Part shown: piece after piece, positions 11,831-25,028 of the stretch | Layout of the letters: the number at the start of each line of letters is the position of its first letter | Position numbering within the stretch: the stretch's first letter is position 1 | Assembly (NCBI RefSeq): GCF_902635505.1 | Contig: NC_045428.1 | Coordinates: 434,845,106 to 434,909,105 of the forward strand | Direction of reading: 5' to 3' | Origin: Sarcophilus harrisii | Taxonomy: Eukaryota; Chordata; Mammalia; Dasyuromorphia; Dasyuridae | Length of the DNA: 64,000 nucleotides | Notes under the pieces: model-generated | Database searches by the model: none | The model's input: only the letters and a program-made list of their open reading frames with translations | Told to the model about the DNA's origin: nothing | Made by a program: the position numbers and the translations under genes

Positions 11831-12839
11831 TTTCTGAATATATTCTTCCCCATTCCTTGCCCTGCCAGCTATCCTATAAAACAAAGATTTAGGAAAGAAA
11901 AGAAAAAAAAATTGGCAAAATCACCCTGTAAATTGATTGTGCCCAATGGCACTTTTGCAAAGAGAGTAGGGAGGTAGGTTTTCTTAACTCTTCCCTGTTA
12001 TTATATTAATAACATGGCATTAATTTTCATGATTTTATTTTATCCTTTTACAAAGGATCGTGCATATTCCCTAGTTGATTCATGAGGGCTCTCTATCCTA
12101 GGTTGGATTTATCTATGAAACCTCTGTGTAAAGAACTGGAGCAGAAATGATTCAGGTAAGGCAGTAAATGGAAGAGGTGCTATGGATATTTCAAGAACAC
12201 AGAATGAAAAAAAAAAGATTTGGAGAATATACAAGATGGTAAGCAGAGCAGAAAGACCCTACTCTGGGATGGCAGAAATTTCTCATGTTGACAATGCAGA
12301 GATGAGACTATATCTCTGACCGGGAGCAGGTACCCGAGGTGAGCAGACAGATGAGACTGAAGAATGAAAGTGGAGCAGTTAATACAGAATCAAGATTTGG
12401 CATCAAAGTGGAAAGTGTAGGAAGATGCTGTGGCTAAGTCCAGGTTGAGGTCTTTAGTTTGTTCCCTTTTGCCACAAGCCATTTACCAATTCCCCGAATT
12501 TTGTCTCTCCTGGAAACCGTGAGTGTCACACTTGGAGAGGTTGCTCCCTTCCCATGGAAGGGGCTGGAGGGAAGCTATCTGGGTGCTTGAACTAGGTCTG
12601 GGAACTCTGGTTTTGGGGTATTCATATTTAATCTTTTCCTTTCTAATGCTTTTCATCTTCTGGCTCTCATTGAGACGTGATTCCTTCCTACTGACAGTCT
12701 TCCTGACCACTCTTTTCAACACTGGCTGTACTTTTACTCATTCTTATCTACTCATGGATAGAGATGGGGAGTTAAAATGCTCCTTGCTCTTTATTGTCAC
12801 TTCCAGGTTCTCCTTCTAATTATCACTCAATAATCTCTC
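11831..12839. other. Intergenic sequence without recognised features
   Basis: No repeat recognised with confidence and no coding frame with domain character. The frame at 12,523-12,819 is hydrophobic by composition only. Confidence 0.35.
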
Positions 12840-15110
12840 CTCTTTTGAGGTTCATGCAATTCACACCTACCAATTAAAATCCAAACTGCTGCCTTTTTCC
12901 TACCTCCAGAATACTCTTCTATCTTCCTTAATGAATTCAGTACCTGGCTCACACTCTCTCTTCTCTGCCCTCATATTAAGGGACTTAAAAATACATATTC
13001 ATGCTCTCTCAAATATCCTCAGCCTCATTTCTAATGACCTACTCTTTCAGCTACATGGGAAGAAGGTAAAACTCTTGGTCTTTCTGTCACTCATAAATGC
13101 ACCATTTCTGTGTTTATGAACTCTGAGATTCCCTTATATGATCGGACTTTATTGGTTTTTCACTTTTTGTTTTGTCTTCTAATAACTTAGCTTCTCATCT
13201 TTTTACCTGCCAGTTCTCTCCCAGTCCTGCATTAGCTATACTAACTCCTTTTTCATCTTGACTTTTTGGCAAAACAGTTCAGTTTTTCTCTTGAGTTTCT
13301 AATCCCCTTGCCACATCATTGATAATTCCCCACCAAGCCTCAGCCTTAGATCACTCCCACCATCAATTTCCATTGTGCCTATATACATGCTACTGAATGA
13401 AAGTAGGGAAAATATCATTTTGACTAGGTCCACTACAAATTTATGCTACAGAACCTCAACTGGACCCTTAGTGTTCAAAGCTCTACACCTTCCTTATTAA
13501 TTCACTTTTCCTCTTAATGAAAGCATCTCTTGGAAATCTTTTCTCTCCTCTCAATCCTCCTATGGCTTATTGTCCTCCTCTGTTATTGAAAGAATTGAAG
13601 CCATTCATCAGAAGTTTCCTCTTTTTCCAAGCTCATCTCAAGTCACTCAGATGCCCTCTGCCACTAGCTTCTTCACTCTTGTCTGAAATAGATGGCTCTT
13701 TTCCTTGTCAAGGCAAACTCCTCTGTCTAAATCAGTGATCTTATGCTATCCCAGTTCTCTAGTAGATTGCTTCTCTTATCCCTATTCTCACTAAATTTTA
13801 ATCTCCCCAAATATACTCATGTCTTTCCCATCCTTACAAAACCCTCACTTGATTCTTCCGTCCCGACTAATTCTGGACCCTATCTTTTCCCTGCCTTTTG
13901 TGGTTAAACTCCTTCAAAAGGCTTTCTACAATAGGTGCTTCCACTTCCTCTTATTCTTTTCTTAACTCTACAATCTGGCTTCTGACCTCATCATTCAATG
14001 GAAACCACACTCTCCAAAGGAACCAGTCATTTCTAATTCTCTAGGTTTTCAAGTCATCACTGTCCCCTGGTTTTCTTCCTACTTATCCAACTGCTCCCTT
14101 TTAGACTCCTTTGCTAGATCTTCATTCAAGTCAAGCTCTCTAACTGTAAATTCCTACAGAGTTCTATCCAGGGCCATTCTCTTCTCCCTCTATATCCACT
14201 TCAGTTGATTTCATCAGCTACCATGGATTCAGTTGTCATCTCTATGCTGATGGTTTTCAAATGTGTTTGTCCTACTGTAATTTTTCTACTGACCTCCAAA
14301 TGTATTTGAGACATCTTAAACTAAAAGCATTCAAAACTGAGCTTATCATTCCCTCTACCTCTCCCCCCCCCTCTAAATTTCCCTACTTATTGTAGAGAGT
14401 ATCACCATCCTCCCAGTGCCCCAGGCTCACGACCTGTGTTTTATCTCCCTACTATCTCTCACCCCAATGTATGTAATCTGTTGCCAAGTCCTGTCTGCTT
14501 AAATCTTTGCAACATCTCAAGTCTCCATCTCTCCTCTGACACTGGGACCATCCTGGGTCCCTCATAACCTCACTTCTGGACAATTTTAATAGCCTGCTGA
14601 TGGCTCTCCTCCCTCAAGTCTGTCCTTTCTCCATTCAAACATTATGCTGATTTTCCTAATACTCAGGAATGACTATGTCACTCTCCTACTCATTAAACTC
14701 CAGGTGGCTCCCTATTACCTCCAGGATCAAATATAAAAATCCTCTGGTGTTCAAAGCCCTCATAACTCAGATCCCTTCTCCACTCTTCTGGTCTCCATAC
14801 CTTGTACACCTGACCACATATTCTCTGATGCAGTGACATGCCATCTGTTGGCTTCAGGCATTTTTATTGACTGGCCCTAGGCTAGAAGGCTATCCTTCAT
14901 TTCTGCTTTCCAGTTTCCTTTAAGTCTGCACTAACATTCTAGCTTCTCCTGAAGCTTTTCCTGATGCTTTTTAATTCTGATGTTTTCCCTTTATTGATTT
15001 ATTTCTATTTGTAGATTATCTCTATCCCTCCATTTATCTGTATCCAATTTGTTTGTACATAATTGTTTACATTCCCATACACATCTATCTTCCACTGTCC
15101 AAGAAGTAAA
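12840..15110 (+). repeat. Long L2 LINE copy, sense
   Basis: The + strand follows the pyrimidine-rich L2 element over about 2.2 kb. The reverse-transcriptase section is at about 13,970-14,700 (caatctggcttctgacctca; the YADD-box region reads 'tctctatgctgatggt' at 14,240). The 3' section is at 14,650-15,110 (ctcattaaactccaggtggc; gtttgtacataattg). The reading frame is broken many times and the copy is old. It lacks a clear 3'-terminal repeat, and the 5' limit is uncertain. Confidence 0.8.
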
Positions 15111-15429
15111 AGCTCCTGTATCTGGAGCTAAAGGGAGGGCTTTGTTGCTTATTGTTTCAGAAGAACTAACTTGGAGGTGTTTATACTTCACAAACTATCC
15201 TCCTGGTATCTTTCTTAGGATCTTGTCTGATTATCCCAGGAAGACTATGGGTCTGCCCCAACTTCTATTTGTTTTTAACCCCCCCATGTTACCTTGAGGC
15301 ACGCTTTGGCCTTATTTGTGGGGGAAATCTAAAGAGCCTAGAATTTTCTTACCTACCCTGTGGATTTTAGGTTCTAGGTCAGAGGGGACAACTGAGGGAG
15401 GACTTGATGCTAAAGGTGTTATTCCCCTA

Positions 15430-17357
15430 CAAAAAAAAAAAATCAAATGAGAGAGTTTGAGGAAAAATTAAAGAAAAAAAATAAGACTCATCCAAGAAAT
15501 ACAAGATCATGAAAAGAAAGTCAAATCCAGTCTTAGGGAAGGACATGACCCTTTGAAAACTAGAATTGGTTAAAAGGAAGCCAGTGAAATTATAAGAGAC
15601 CAAGAAATAATAAAACATAAGAATTAACTGGACTATCTAAAAGTTATGATAAAAAAAAATCTGGATACAACAATACAAGAAATAATTAAAGAAAATTGTC
15701 CTGAAGTGTTAGAAGAAGGGAAAAATAGAAATTAAAAAAAAAAATCCTTCCATCACCCAAGAGATCCTACAAGGAAAACTTACAGGAACATTATTATAAA
15801 TTTTGAAACCCCCCAATCAAAGAAAAAATTTTACATGTAACAAAAACAACAAAAACTAATTCAAATACACTGGAGACACAATCAGGATCACATAAAAGAC
15901 ATCTCAGTGGATATAATAAAAGACTACAGGTCTTGAAATACTATATTGTGAAGATTTAAAGAATTAAGGCTGTGGCTGAAAATATTATATCCAACAAAAT
16001 TAAGTATAATATTGAATGGGGGAAAAAGACAGTGATTTACCAGATTTTCAAGATTTTATTGCAAACTGAATTTGATAGAAAATTTGACACATTACAGTCA
16101 ACACCAAAGACTAATATCAAAGAACTCAATAAGGACAGTTTAAGTTTTATAGGTGGAGATGTAAACCATATGTCTAAGATTATCCTTAATAATTGGGTAG
16201 TCCAAAAGAAAGATTGGGATAGAGCTGAGTATGATATGATTTTTAAAAAGTAAAGCTGTGTAGGAAAAGGTAAAAACTGTGAGTGTGTTAAAAGAAAGAG
16301 GTTCTAGAGCAAGAACTGACACATTTGATGAGGGAGGAGGGCTGGGAGTTCTGAAATCCTTCTCACATGGGGAATGGGTTAAAGAGGGAACAATACATAT
16401 ACATGTACACACCCACACACACAGAAGGGTATAAAACTCTCCAAAATCTATAAAAGAAGGAGAAGGAATAGGATAATGCAGGGGGAGAAATAGAAGAGTG
16501 TTGCAGCAGTGGGTCAAGGTGTATAGATTGATAGAAAAGGGAGAAAGAAGGAAGGAAAAGTGAGGCTAGAGGATAAGGGAGGGATCTTTAGGGTGGAGGG
16601 AGATTAAGTAATAAACAATAAAGCAAATTAACAGAAGTAGGAGAGTTAGCAGAGATAGAAAACACAATAATAATGATCAAGTATAGAATTTATTAGAACA
16701 AAAAGTAAGAATAGTAATAATTGGTCTTAAGCAAAGTCAAATTTTAAAAAGATTCAGTCAATTGATCCAGTCATTCTGGAGAGCAATTTGGAGCTGTGCC
16801 CAAAGGACTATGAAACTGTGCATAACCTTTGATGCAATAGTGTCTCTACTGGGTCAGTATAGCAAAGAGATTAGAAAAGGAAAAAAGACCCATGTGTGTA
16901 AAAATATTTGCAGCAGTTCTATTTGTGGTGGCAAAGAATGGGAAAATGAGTGGATGGCCATCATTTGGGGAATGGCTGGATAAAATATGATATATGAAAG
17001 TTATGGAATATTATTGTTCTATAAAAAATAAACAAGCTGATTTCAGAAAAGCCTCGAAAGACTCAAATGAATTGATGCTCAGTGAAGTGAGCAGGACCAG
17101 GAAAACATTGTACACAGCAGTGACAAGATTGTGTGATGATTTACTATGATAGATTCCGCTCTTCTCAGTAATTCAGTGAACCAAGGCAATTCCAATAAAC
17201 TTTGGCTAGAAAATGCCATCTGAATCCAGAGAAAAAACCATGGAGACTCAATGTGAATCAGAGCATACTGTTTTCATCTCCCCCCACTGGCTTTTTTTTT
17301 TTTCTTGTAGTTTTTCCCTTTTGTTCTGATTTTTCTCTCCCAACATTACTCATATGG

Positions 17358-17400
<43 letters not shown>
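15430..17400 (+). repeat. L1/HAL1-type LINE copy, sense, internally deleted
   Basis: The first 0.8 kb (15,430-16,250) matches an L1 ORF1 coding region (ends with a frame reading NIISNKIKYNIEWGKK). From about 16,760 the sequence is the ORF2 C-terminus (frame SFWRAIWSCAQRTMKLCITF at 16,771), then the 3' UTR to the (TA)n at 17,360. The endonuclease and RT domains expected between them are absent, so this is either a large internal deletion or two adjacent copies, for example a half-L1 plus a truncated L1. Confidence 0.75.
17360..17396. repeat. (TA)n microsatellite
   Basis: A pure TA run of 37 bp at the 3' side of the L1 copy, followed by a poly-A run at 17,421-17,433. Confidence 0.95.
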
Positions 17401-17401
<1 letters not shown>

Positions 17402-17499
17402 AATGTATATGTACAATCTAAAAAAAAAAAAAAGAAAAATGATTCAATCAAGAGAGAGAAATTTACCCATATTAATGTTTTAGATATATTTGCATATGT

Positions 17500-17500
17500 G

Positions 17501-17551
<51 letters not shown>
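17500..17551. repeat. (TA)n(TG)n compound microsatellite
   Basis: About 20 bp of TA followed by about 30 bp of TG. It probably descends from an A/T-rich LINE tail. Confidence 0.95.
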
Positions 17552-17552
<1 letters not shown>

Positions 17553-17634
17553 TGTGGAAAACAAATGTGTGTATATATTGTGTATATATGTATATACAAA
17601 TTATCCTTCATTCCCCATTACTCCCCCCAATAGA

Positions 17635-18315
17635 GCCCAAATTTAAAGTTCAAATCAAGAAAAAGGTTGGGAAAATGAGTAGCAACAGAAAAAGAACTTG
17701 GCCATAAGCTACTATGGTGACAGAGAAGATCAAAACACAAACTCAGAAGACAATGAAATTAAACCATCTACAAGCAAAAGTCTTAAAAGAAAAATGTGTA
17801 TTGGACATAATCTCAAAGAGAATTCCTGGAAGAGCTAAAACAATTATTTGAAAAATAAAAGAGAGTGTTCTTATGAAAATACAATTAATAGCTTGGTAAA
17901 AGAGGCATGTGCACATATATGTGCGGGCACATGTGTATGCACATACATACTCACATCCTGATGAAAACATCTTAAACAGAATTGGACAAATGGAAAGGGA
18001 GGTACAAAAACTTTCTGAAGAAAATAATTTCTTAAAAATTAGTATTTGGCAAGTGGAAACCAATGACTTCATTAGACATCAAGAAGGAATAAAACAGTCA
18101 GAAAAAAAAGAAGAAAATGTTAAATGTATCATGGGAAAACAAATAACCTGGAAAGTAGATCAAGGAGAGATAATTTAAGAATTATTGAAATACCTGAAAG
18201 CTATGATCAAAGAAAGAATCTAGGTATCATATTTCAAGAAATTATCCAGGATAACTGTCCTGATATTTTAGAACTAGAAGGTAAAATAGAAATTGATAGA
18301 ATCCTCTGGTATTGA
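17635..18315 (+). repeat. L1/HAL1 ORF1 remnant, sense
   Basis: The + strand encodes pieces of an L1 ORF1 protein: a coiled-coil-like part near 17,960-18,120 (frame NRIGQMEREVQKLSEENNFL) and the RNA-binding part near 18,124-18,310 (frame DNLRIIEIPESYDQRKNLGI). The frames are disconnected. A short alternating purine-pyrimidine patch (17,905-17,955) interrupts it. No ORF2 follows, which is compatible with a half-L1. Confidence 0.75.
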
Positions 18316-20049
18316 GGATTTGAGAGGACAGAAGAATGTCTGGAACAGAGGATTGTGTTCAAGAGTTAAGAATCAAAGGATTATTGTGTAGCAATGAAGG
18401 TTCAGTTAAAGTTAAATAACATAAATGTGTAGTGGACCCAGGCATTATATTTTAAAGATTTTCTTCAATAGCATTTACTAGTTTGGGGAGTATAAGAAGA
18501 TTGCCCTGTTATTTCTCCACTAAAAAAAAAATCTCTGAATGCTCACTTATTTACCAAATTTATGTCATTTAGGCCTTCTACTCTGATGTCAACCTGTATT
18601 TCTAATTCTTTCCATTTAGTATATTACTATATATTGTAGGTAACCAATTACTTGATAAGTTGAATTTATTAATATTTGACATACAAATGTTCATAAAGGG
18701 CTTGCTTTGTAGCAAATTAGATCATGTCCTTATTTTATTTCCATTAAGCAGATAAAAGTAAGGATTATTCACTTTTCAAAGAATCACCCCATTTATTTCC
18801 TTTAAATAGTCCTCTCTTACCAAATTTCAAATGTGAACTGATATATAAAAATTCACACTTCTTAAGAGCATGCCTACATATCTAGAGAGGTACTATATTT
18901 AGAAATCATTTATAAAGAGCTTTAAATGGTCTTAAACCTCAAGGAAGTATTTCTGCATATAATGTCTGATTTTGAAAGGTGTCACCTGTCCTTGCTATAG
19001 TTATCTTCAAAGGATGGCTGTGAACTCTGGCACCCCAGTGTTGCTGCTTTATCATACTTTGTTCATAGCAACAGAATAATGGTTAACTAGAACTGAGAGT
19101 ACCCATAGTCTGCCTAACCCTGATGATCTATCTATTTCATCATAGAATTCAGAGACAATAATAAACCCCTAGTGTGATGGCTGGCAAGTGGCGTGGTAGC
19201 TGTTAGGAGTAAGTCTGCTAATAAGAAAAAATTGAAAAATACTTAACATATATTTATTGATTGCTTACAGCAATCAAAAGTTGAACAAAAATTGTGGAAG
19301 AACAGAGGAGGTTAAGAACCAGATTTTCATCTCAAAGATCAGACTACATGAAAAATTAAATAGCAATCTAACAGTTAACAAAACCAAAGAGGTATGATAA
19401 GGCAAAAGGTGATTGTTATTCTATTTGCAGGAGGGTGACATCAGCTTTGGGATAGATTAATCTGGTAAAGCTATGTGAAGTGGGATTCATTTGGCTGTTG
19501 AAAGATGAATAGGATTTAGATACTATAATGACTTCAGTATCTTCCCCACTCTACAAACTCAAATCCCTGAGTGATCTTCTCAGAGCAAAGTAAGATCAGT
19601 ACTAATGGGCCAAAGCCCTTTTTGGGAGGCTTCCCTCTCCCAACTAGCAGGTCCATGCTCATTGTTTGATTCCCAAATGTTTAAACCTTACAGATAATAA
19701 CTTTAAAAAAACAAAATCCATTTTACTGGGTGGGTGTGCCCCATTTCATCTGGGATTCCATCAGAGTGGTTAATTCCATCCAAGGCCCCAACCAACAGAC
19801 CTGATGTTTATCATTCTCTCCAGTTGCCCTTCATAGTATGCCTTATATACACACTTCATGTTTTCTTGTCCTTGTATATCAAACCTTTCTAAATCTGCAA
19901 TGAGAGGTAGGTGGGGAAAGGAAAAGAGAAAACTGGCTAATTTCCATTGTACTTTGTAACAAATTCCATATATCTTATTTGATCTTTAAAACTCACCTGT
20001 CAGTTGACAGTTCAAATATTATATATTTATATGTGTATATATATGTATA
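18316..20049. other. Intergenic sequence without recognised features
   Basis: Mostly AT-rich. No gene, no SINE or LINE copy that I can name with confidence. Confidence 0.4.
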
Positions 20050-20180
20050 TACAGATGAAGAAACTGAAAATCAGGTACCTGAATAATCTACTTGGGATCA
20101 CACAGCTGCTAAGTGGCCATTAGGAATGCCCCGCAGGACTTCTGGCTACCGGACTCTGGGGTTTTTTCTACTTCACCGTA
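20050..20180 (-). repeat. MIR-type SINE fragment, antisense
   Basis: Reads 'gatgaagaaactgaaaatca', then 'gatcacacagctgctaagtg' and ends in the tRNA-side text 'tctacttcaccgtac'. This is a standard antisense MIR. Confidence 0.65.
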
Positions 20181-20721
20181 CATTTGGTGACATGTTTGGC
20201 TAGTCCTTGTGAGCCAGTAAAGCAGGTTAGAAATGCTAGACACAGTTGGAAAAGAGTTTTTATACCAGACTATTTTAGATTTTACTTTGAGGTGATGGTG
20301 AAACCAAAATAATATGTATTATTGATTTATTTACTGTAGAAAGACTAAAGGTTAGGGAGATAGGTGTGCCATCCAGGATGCCTGAATTAGGGTGTTTTGT
20401 TGGTGGATTTTTGTTTCTTACTGGATTTTTACTGTGATGAAATCACAATTTCATCAGTATTGGAAATACTTGGAGAGGAAATTTTCTTTACCAGGGCAGG
20501 CTAATATCTGTTCTGTACCCTAAGGCTAGTGGGATGACAGTGGGAATTGAAAAAAATAGATTGGATCAATTAATCAGTTACTGAGAGTATTTTAAGTACC
20601 TATTACTTAACAGCACTATGATAGGTCCTGGACAAAGAAGAAAAAAATGGGAAAATCCCAGTTTACAAGATTACATTTTATTGGGGGAGACTCTATAGAT
20701 CTATAAGTATATATGTGTATA

Positions 20722-20762
<41 letters not shown>

Positions 20763-22499
20763 ATGCCCAATTAAAATATGAATGAAATCTCAAGCTTAAG
20801 CCCATTTGCTCAGGACTCTGTTGGTGGAGATTGATAACTACTCTGTGGCTATAGGAGAAGTGAGTTGGTGAAAGCTGGGGAGAAGAAGGAAAAATCCTTG
20901 TTCTTCTGGCTTCCAGCCTTGAGGGAGGAGACACTATATTTCTCATTCCCTTCAGAGAGGGGTCCTCGGAGGGAGAGAAAGCTTCTAAGAAGAAGCCCAC
21001 AAAGTCCTTCCTTAAAAGGCAGTTAAGTTTTGGTGTAGAAGATGGTGCTTAAATGTCATCTTCATGGAACAGAGGGGTTTTTCTAATGTAGAAAGAACTG
21101 AGAGTATATTCTGGACATTTAGAGACAGCTTGAATTGTGGATGTGTTTGATTCAGGTAAGATGTGTTGAGTTCAAATTTCATTTCTGATATTTACCAGTG
21201 GCATGACCATTTAACTTTTTTGAGTTGTAGATTTGTGCATCTTCCAATGGAAATTTTGAAAAGAGTATAAAAAGAAAGGGAGTACAAAGGTGAGCACTGG
21301 GCTGTAGAGACCACTGGAAGGAGAGGAATGCCACTGGGAGAACAAGATGATGAAGAGTTGGTGAAGGAGGTAGAGCATGGTCAAAAGAGTAGGAGGAAAA
21401 TTAGGAGAGTGATTTCATGCTAGTCAAGTCAGGAGAGTTTCAAGAATGACTCAACAATGTCAAATAAGTAAAGGACATAAAATCTGAGAGAAAGACAATT
21501 GAATTGATGATCAGGTGAACTGGTTTAGGTTCTGAGGTCTGTTCAGAGCATATCAGTGCTATGTCCTTGTGATCAATGTGCTGGTAGCCCGTAGTTTGCT
21601 GTGACTTTCAATTCCACCTTTAGCCCTTTCTGATGTTTATCACAAACACTTGATCTGGGAAACAGGAAATTCTGAAAACCCCAAACCAGCATGTGCTTCT
21701 CAAATGGGGTTCTTTTCCAGCTGTTTACCTGCTTTGCTATATCACTACAGCAGTTCATCCAGTTTCCCTTCCCTGTGACTAACCTCACAGCTGATTGACT
21801 GTACTATGGCTTTCTGTTTTCATATATTCTTACTCACACAGCAGTGAGGATGCTGTGAGACTTGACCTCTAAAGTAGTTTTCATGCCTCAGACTCCACTA
21901 AAAGTTGGCCAGCTGTATTGGAGGTATACCCTAAAGCTCACAAGGGGTATCACATAGACAAGTGGGAATGGACCAGATCAACCCATCACTACTACAGAAG
22001 TAACACAGAACAAGTTCTTTTGATGGTAAATCACTAGGGTCAGACAAGAAGACATCACCCTTATGGACATTGGTTTCTGAAAATGAAGATCAAACAATAG
22101 AGCCAGAGGACAATGTTACATGCATTTAGTGTATGTAGACTACACATTAACCCCTGACCACCTCTTGCCTCTTTAAAGAGGGTGTTTTTTTGTGACTGCT
22201 TAGTGGAATATCTTTTTCTCCCTTTGGATTGTATTCTTTGTATGTTAAGATTCCTTTTTGTTCAATATAAACGGAAATTGTTAGTCTTTGGACCAGTATC
22301 TTTTCTCCCTTGGAGGCAGCAAAAACTCTAGCCAGGAACTATTATCAGCCACCTGCTCATTTAGAGAAAATAGAGCAATTAATTATTTATGGGCACATGG
22401 ACATGGTTTTTATGATTTTACTCAACACAAAAAAAGTCTAGTAAGATCATACTCATCAGTTTAATATTTACAGAGGAACCATAAAGTAAAAAATGCTAG
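20181..22499. other. Intergenic sequence with a (TA)n(TG)n tract
   Basis: A TA/TG microsatellite lies at about 20,709-20,763. The stretch at 20,570-20,700 resembles the unclassified repeat also seen at 24,150 and 28,640. A degraded SINE core may lie at 21,130-21,250. Nothing coding is seen. Confidence 0.4.
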
Positions 22500-22995
22500 T
22501 AGGTAACTAGCATAGTGCAGTAAGCATAAGCCTTGGAGTTTGAGTATGAATCCTGGCTCTGGCTCTTAACATTTGTGTGACTAAGAAGAAGTCACTTTTC
22601 TTTTTTCTTTAATTCTGTAAATAGTATTTGATTTTTCTACTTATATGTGGAGATAATTTTCTACATTTATTTTTTAATAAGATTTTTGAGTTCTAAAATT
22701 TTCTCCTTTCCTCCCTACTTCCTCCTTTCCCAACCTGATATAGGTTATACCTGTGCAATCATGTTAAACACATTTCCATATTAATCGTGTTGTAAAAGAA
22801 GAATCAGAACAAAAGGGAAAAACTACAAGAAAAAAGTGAAAATAGCATGCTTCAATCTGTATTTAGACGCTATATTTCTTTTTTTTGAATATCACTTTTC
22901 TAAACCTCAATTTCTTCATCTTTAAAATGGAGGTAAAAATTCTCCCACCTCTTATTTTTCAAGCTATTGAAAAACAAAAATTTTAACTATCTTAG
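22500..22995 (+). repeat. MIR-type SINE split by an L1 insertion
   Basis: The left half (22,500-22,601: gcatagtgcagtaagcataa, gagtatgaatcctggctctg) and right half (22,892-22,995: aaacctcaatttcttcatct, taaaatggaggtaaaaattc) form one continuous MIR once the 290-bp insert and one copy of the TCACTTTTCT duplication are removed. Confidence 0.8.
22602..22891 (-). repeat. 5'-truncated L1 insert with 10-bp target duplication
   Basis: The insert is antisense L1 3'-UTR sequence (tgcaatcatgttaaacacat; gcatgcttcaatctgtattt). It is flanked by a perfect direct repeat TCACTTTTCT at 22,592-22,601 and 22,892-22,901. This is an L1-mediated insertion younger than the MIR it splits. Confidence 0.85.
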
Positions 22996-24060
22996 AACTG
23001 TAGGGTATCATAAGTAGTTTATACATATTTTCATATGTATATTTTTGGCTATATAAATTCTTACAGAATAAGAAACTGCATTTTTGAGGATAGAGAACTA
23101 GGCAGATTCCAGTTTAGAGTCCCACCTTTGAAACAGACTTATTCTCTGGCTAACTTCTCATCTCAGTGTCCCAGGCAACTCTCCAATACTAAGAAAGTGC
23201 TGAGTAGCTGATATGCAAAGAGCTCCCTAGCCAAAGAAACAATAAATCTGTCTTTTCATCTATTTAAAAAAAAATTTCCAGAAAGTAGCCTAGAGGTTGA
23301 GATTTCCTTCCTTGTATCCACTGAAATCTCAAGGCCTCAGATGATCTCATGGAGGGGTGGATTTAACGACATGAAATCAAATACTGGTTGTTGCTCTATT
23401 TCACAATCCCTTAACATCACCCCCTATTCTCCTTTCATTCATTACAGTCTATGAGATATCTCTTCTTGACAAGGCCAGCTTGTTTCTATGTGCCTTCTAT
23501 CCCACCACTCCTCTCTTTTTCAGTACTTTGTCCTCATAATTGTTTCTCTTTTCTCCAATCTACTTCCAGACAGCAGCTTCCAAACAAATCTAGGTTTAGC
23601 CCATCTTTTAAAAAACCCAACAACTGTTCACCAGGCCCCACCTTGATTCCTTCAAGCTGTTGTCTATATTTCTTCTCCAAAATGTTTTCAATCAAAATCC
23701 TAGAAAAGCCAGTGATAGTTATGACTTCCATTCCCTGTCCTCTCCCTCACTTCTTGGCCCTTAGCAATCTGATTTCAGATACCAATGCTCATCTGAAACT
23801 TCTCCCTTCAGAGTTACCAATGATTTCTTGTCAAATGCATTGGCCTTTTTCTTGGCATCAACCTGGCATCTGACTGCTGATCTCCCTCATCTTCTCCTCC
23901 TGGATTCTCTCATATATGATTTATCTTCTCAGTTTCCTTTGATGTTTCACCATCTGTTTTACATCCCCTAACTATGAGTAAACTGCAAGGCTCTGTTCTA
24001 GGCTCTCTTTTCTTTATACATTTCTCTAGTACACTCCCATGGTTTAATTACCATTTTCCC

Positions 24061-24604
24061 ATAGATTAGTTCTATATACACATAAATATGTGAATGAATA
24101 AATGTAAACAACACATATATATCTCTGTGTATATAGGCTAGTTTCTCCAGTCCAGTCCAATAATCAGTAAGTGCCTACTGTGTTCCAGCCACTATTTGAA
24201 GTTCTGGGGGTACAATTAATAAAAGATGGTATCTGCCCTCAAGAAGCTTACAATCTAATCAGGGGAGAAAACACATAAAAAGGGACAAGAAAGGGGTATA
24301 TGTGACCAAGACTCCAGTTCTGTTATTGTTCTGTGGAGTTGAAACCAAGCAGAGCAACAGATGAAAAGTGGAGTGAGCCAAGTCCAGTTCCTTCCCTCTT
24401 TGTAGAAAGATATTGGGAGAAGTTTGGTTCTGCACCTTCTAGCTCTCTCCAAGGGAGAAGAGATTGAGGGAGGTGAGGTCAATTAAATTAGGAGTTAGCA
24501 GCAGATGATGAGATTAGAAGTAAGGAGTTTTTCCTGGGAAGAGCACCTTGTTCCCTGGGGGTGAAACTAGGCTGAGCAGTAATTGTGAAGTAGAAAAGTT
24601 TCTC
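24061..24604. repeat. Insert in the L2 copy, family undetermined
   Basis: Contains a repeat with the text 'agtaagtgcctactgtgttc' and 'ctgccctcaagaagcttac' (24,155-24,260) that recurs in decayed form near 970, 20,570 and 28,640. The rest of the insert is unclassified. Confidence 0.45.
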
Positions 24605-24794
24605 CCATCCTACCTCTTTAACTGCTTTTAAAACATTTAGAACTGGATTTTCTGTAGATATCTAAGACTCAATATGTCCTGGATGGAATTTATCTCCCCT
24701 TCCCTTTATTCTGTTCCACTTCTGAACTTTCCTATTCTAGTCACTCAGCTTTACAACCCTGAGGTCATCCTAGAGTCCTCAATTCCTCCATATA

Positions 24795-25028
24795 GGGGGA
24801 GGTATTCCTCCATAGTGCATATAATACTGGGCTTGGGGTTAGGAAGACCTGAATTTGAAATCTGATTAGTTGTATGATGCTGGGCAAGTCACTAAACTTT
24901 GTGTCTCATCTGTAAAATGGGAATAATAAAATCACCTACCTCCTAAGGTTTATGACAATAGAATGAGAATAGTTGTAAAGTGCTTTGCAAATTTATAAAG
25001 TTCTATATGAATGCTACTTATTATTACC
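24795..25028 (+). repeat. THER/MIR-type SINE inserted in L2
   Basis: Sense CORE-SINE: 'gggcttggggttaggaagac', 'atgctgggcaagtcact', 'ctcatctgtaaaatggg', then the THER-like 3' end 'tgtaaagtgctttgcaa' and 'tatgaatgctacttattatt'. L2 sequence resumes on the right. Confidence 0.75.
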
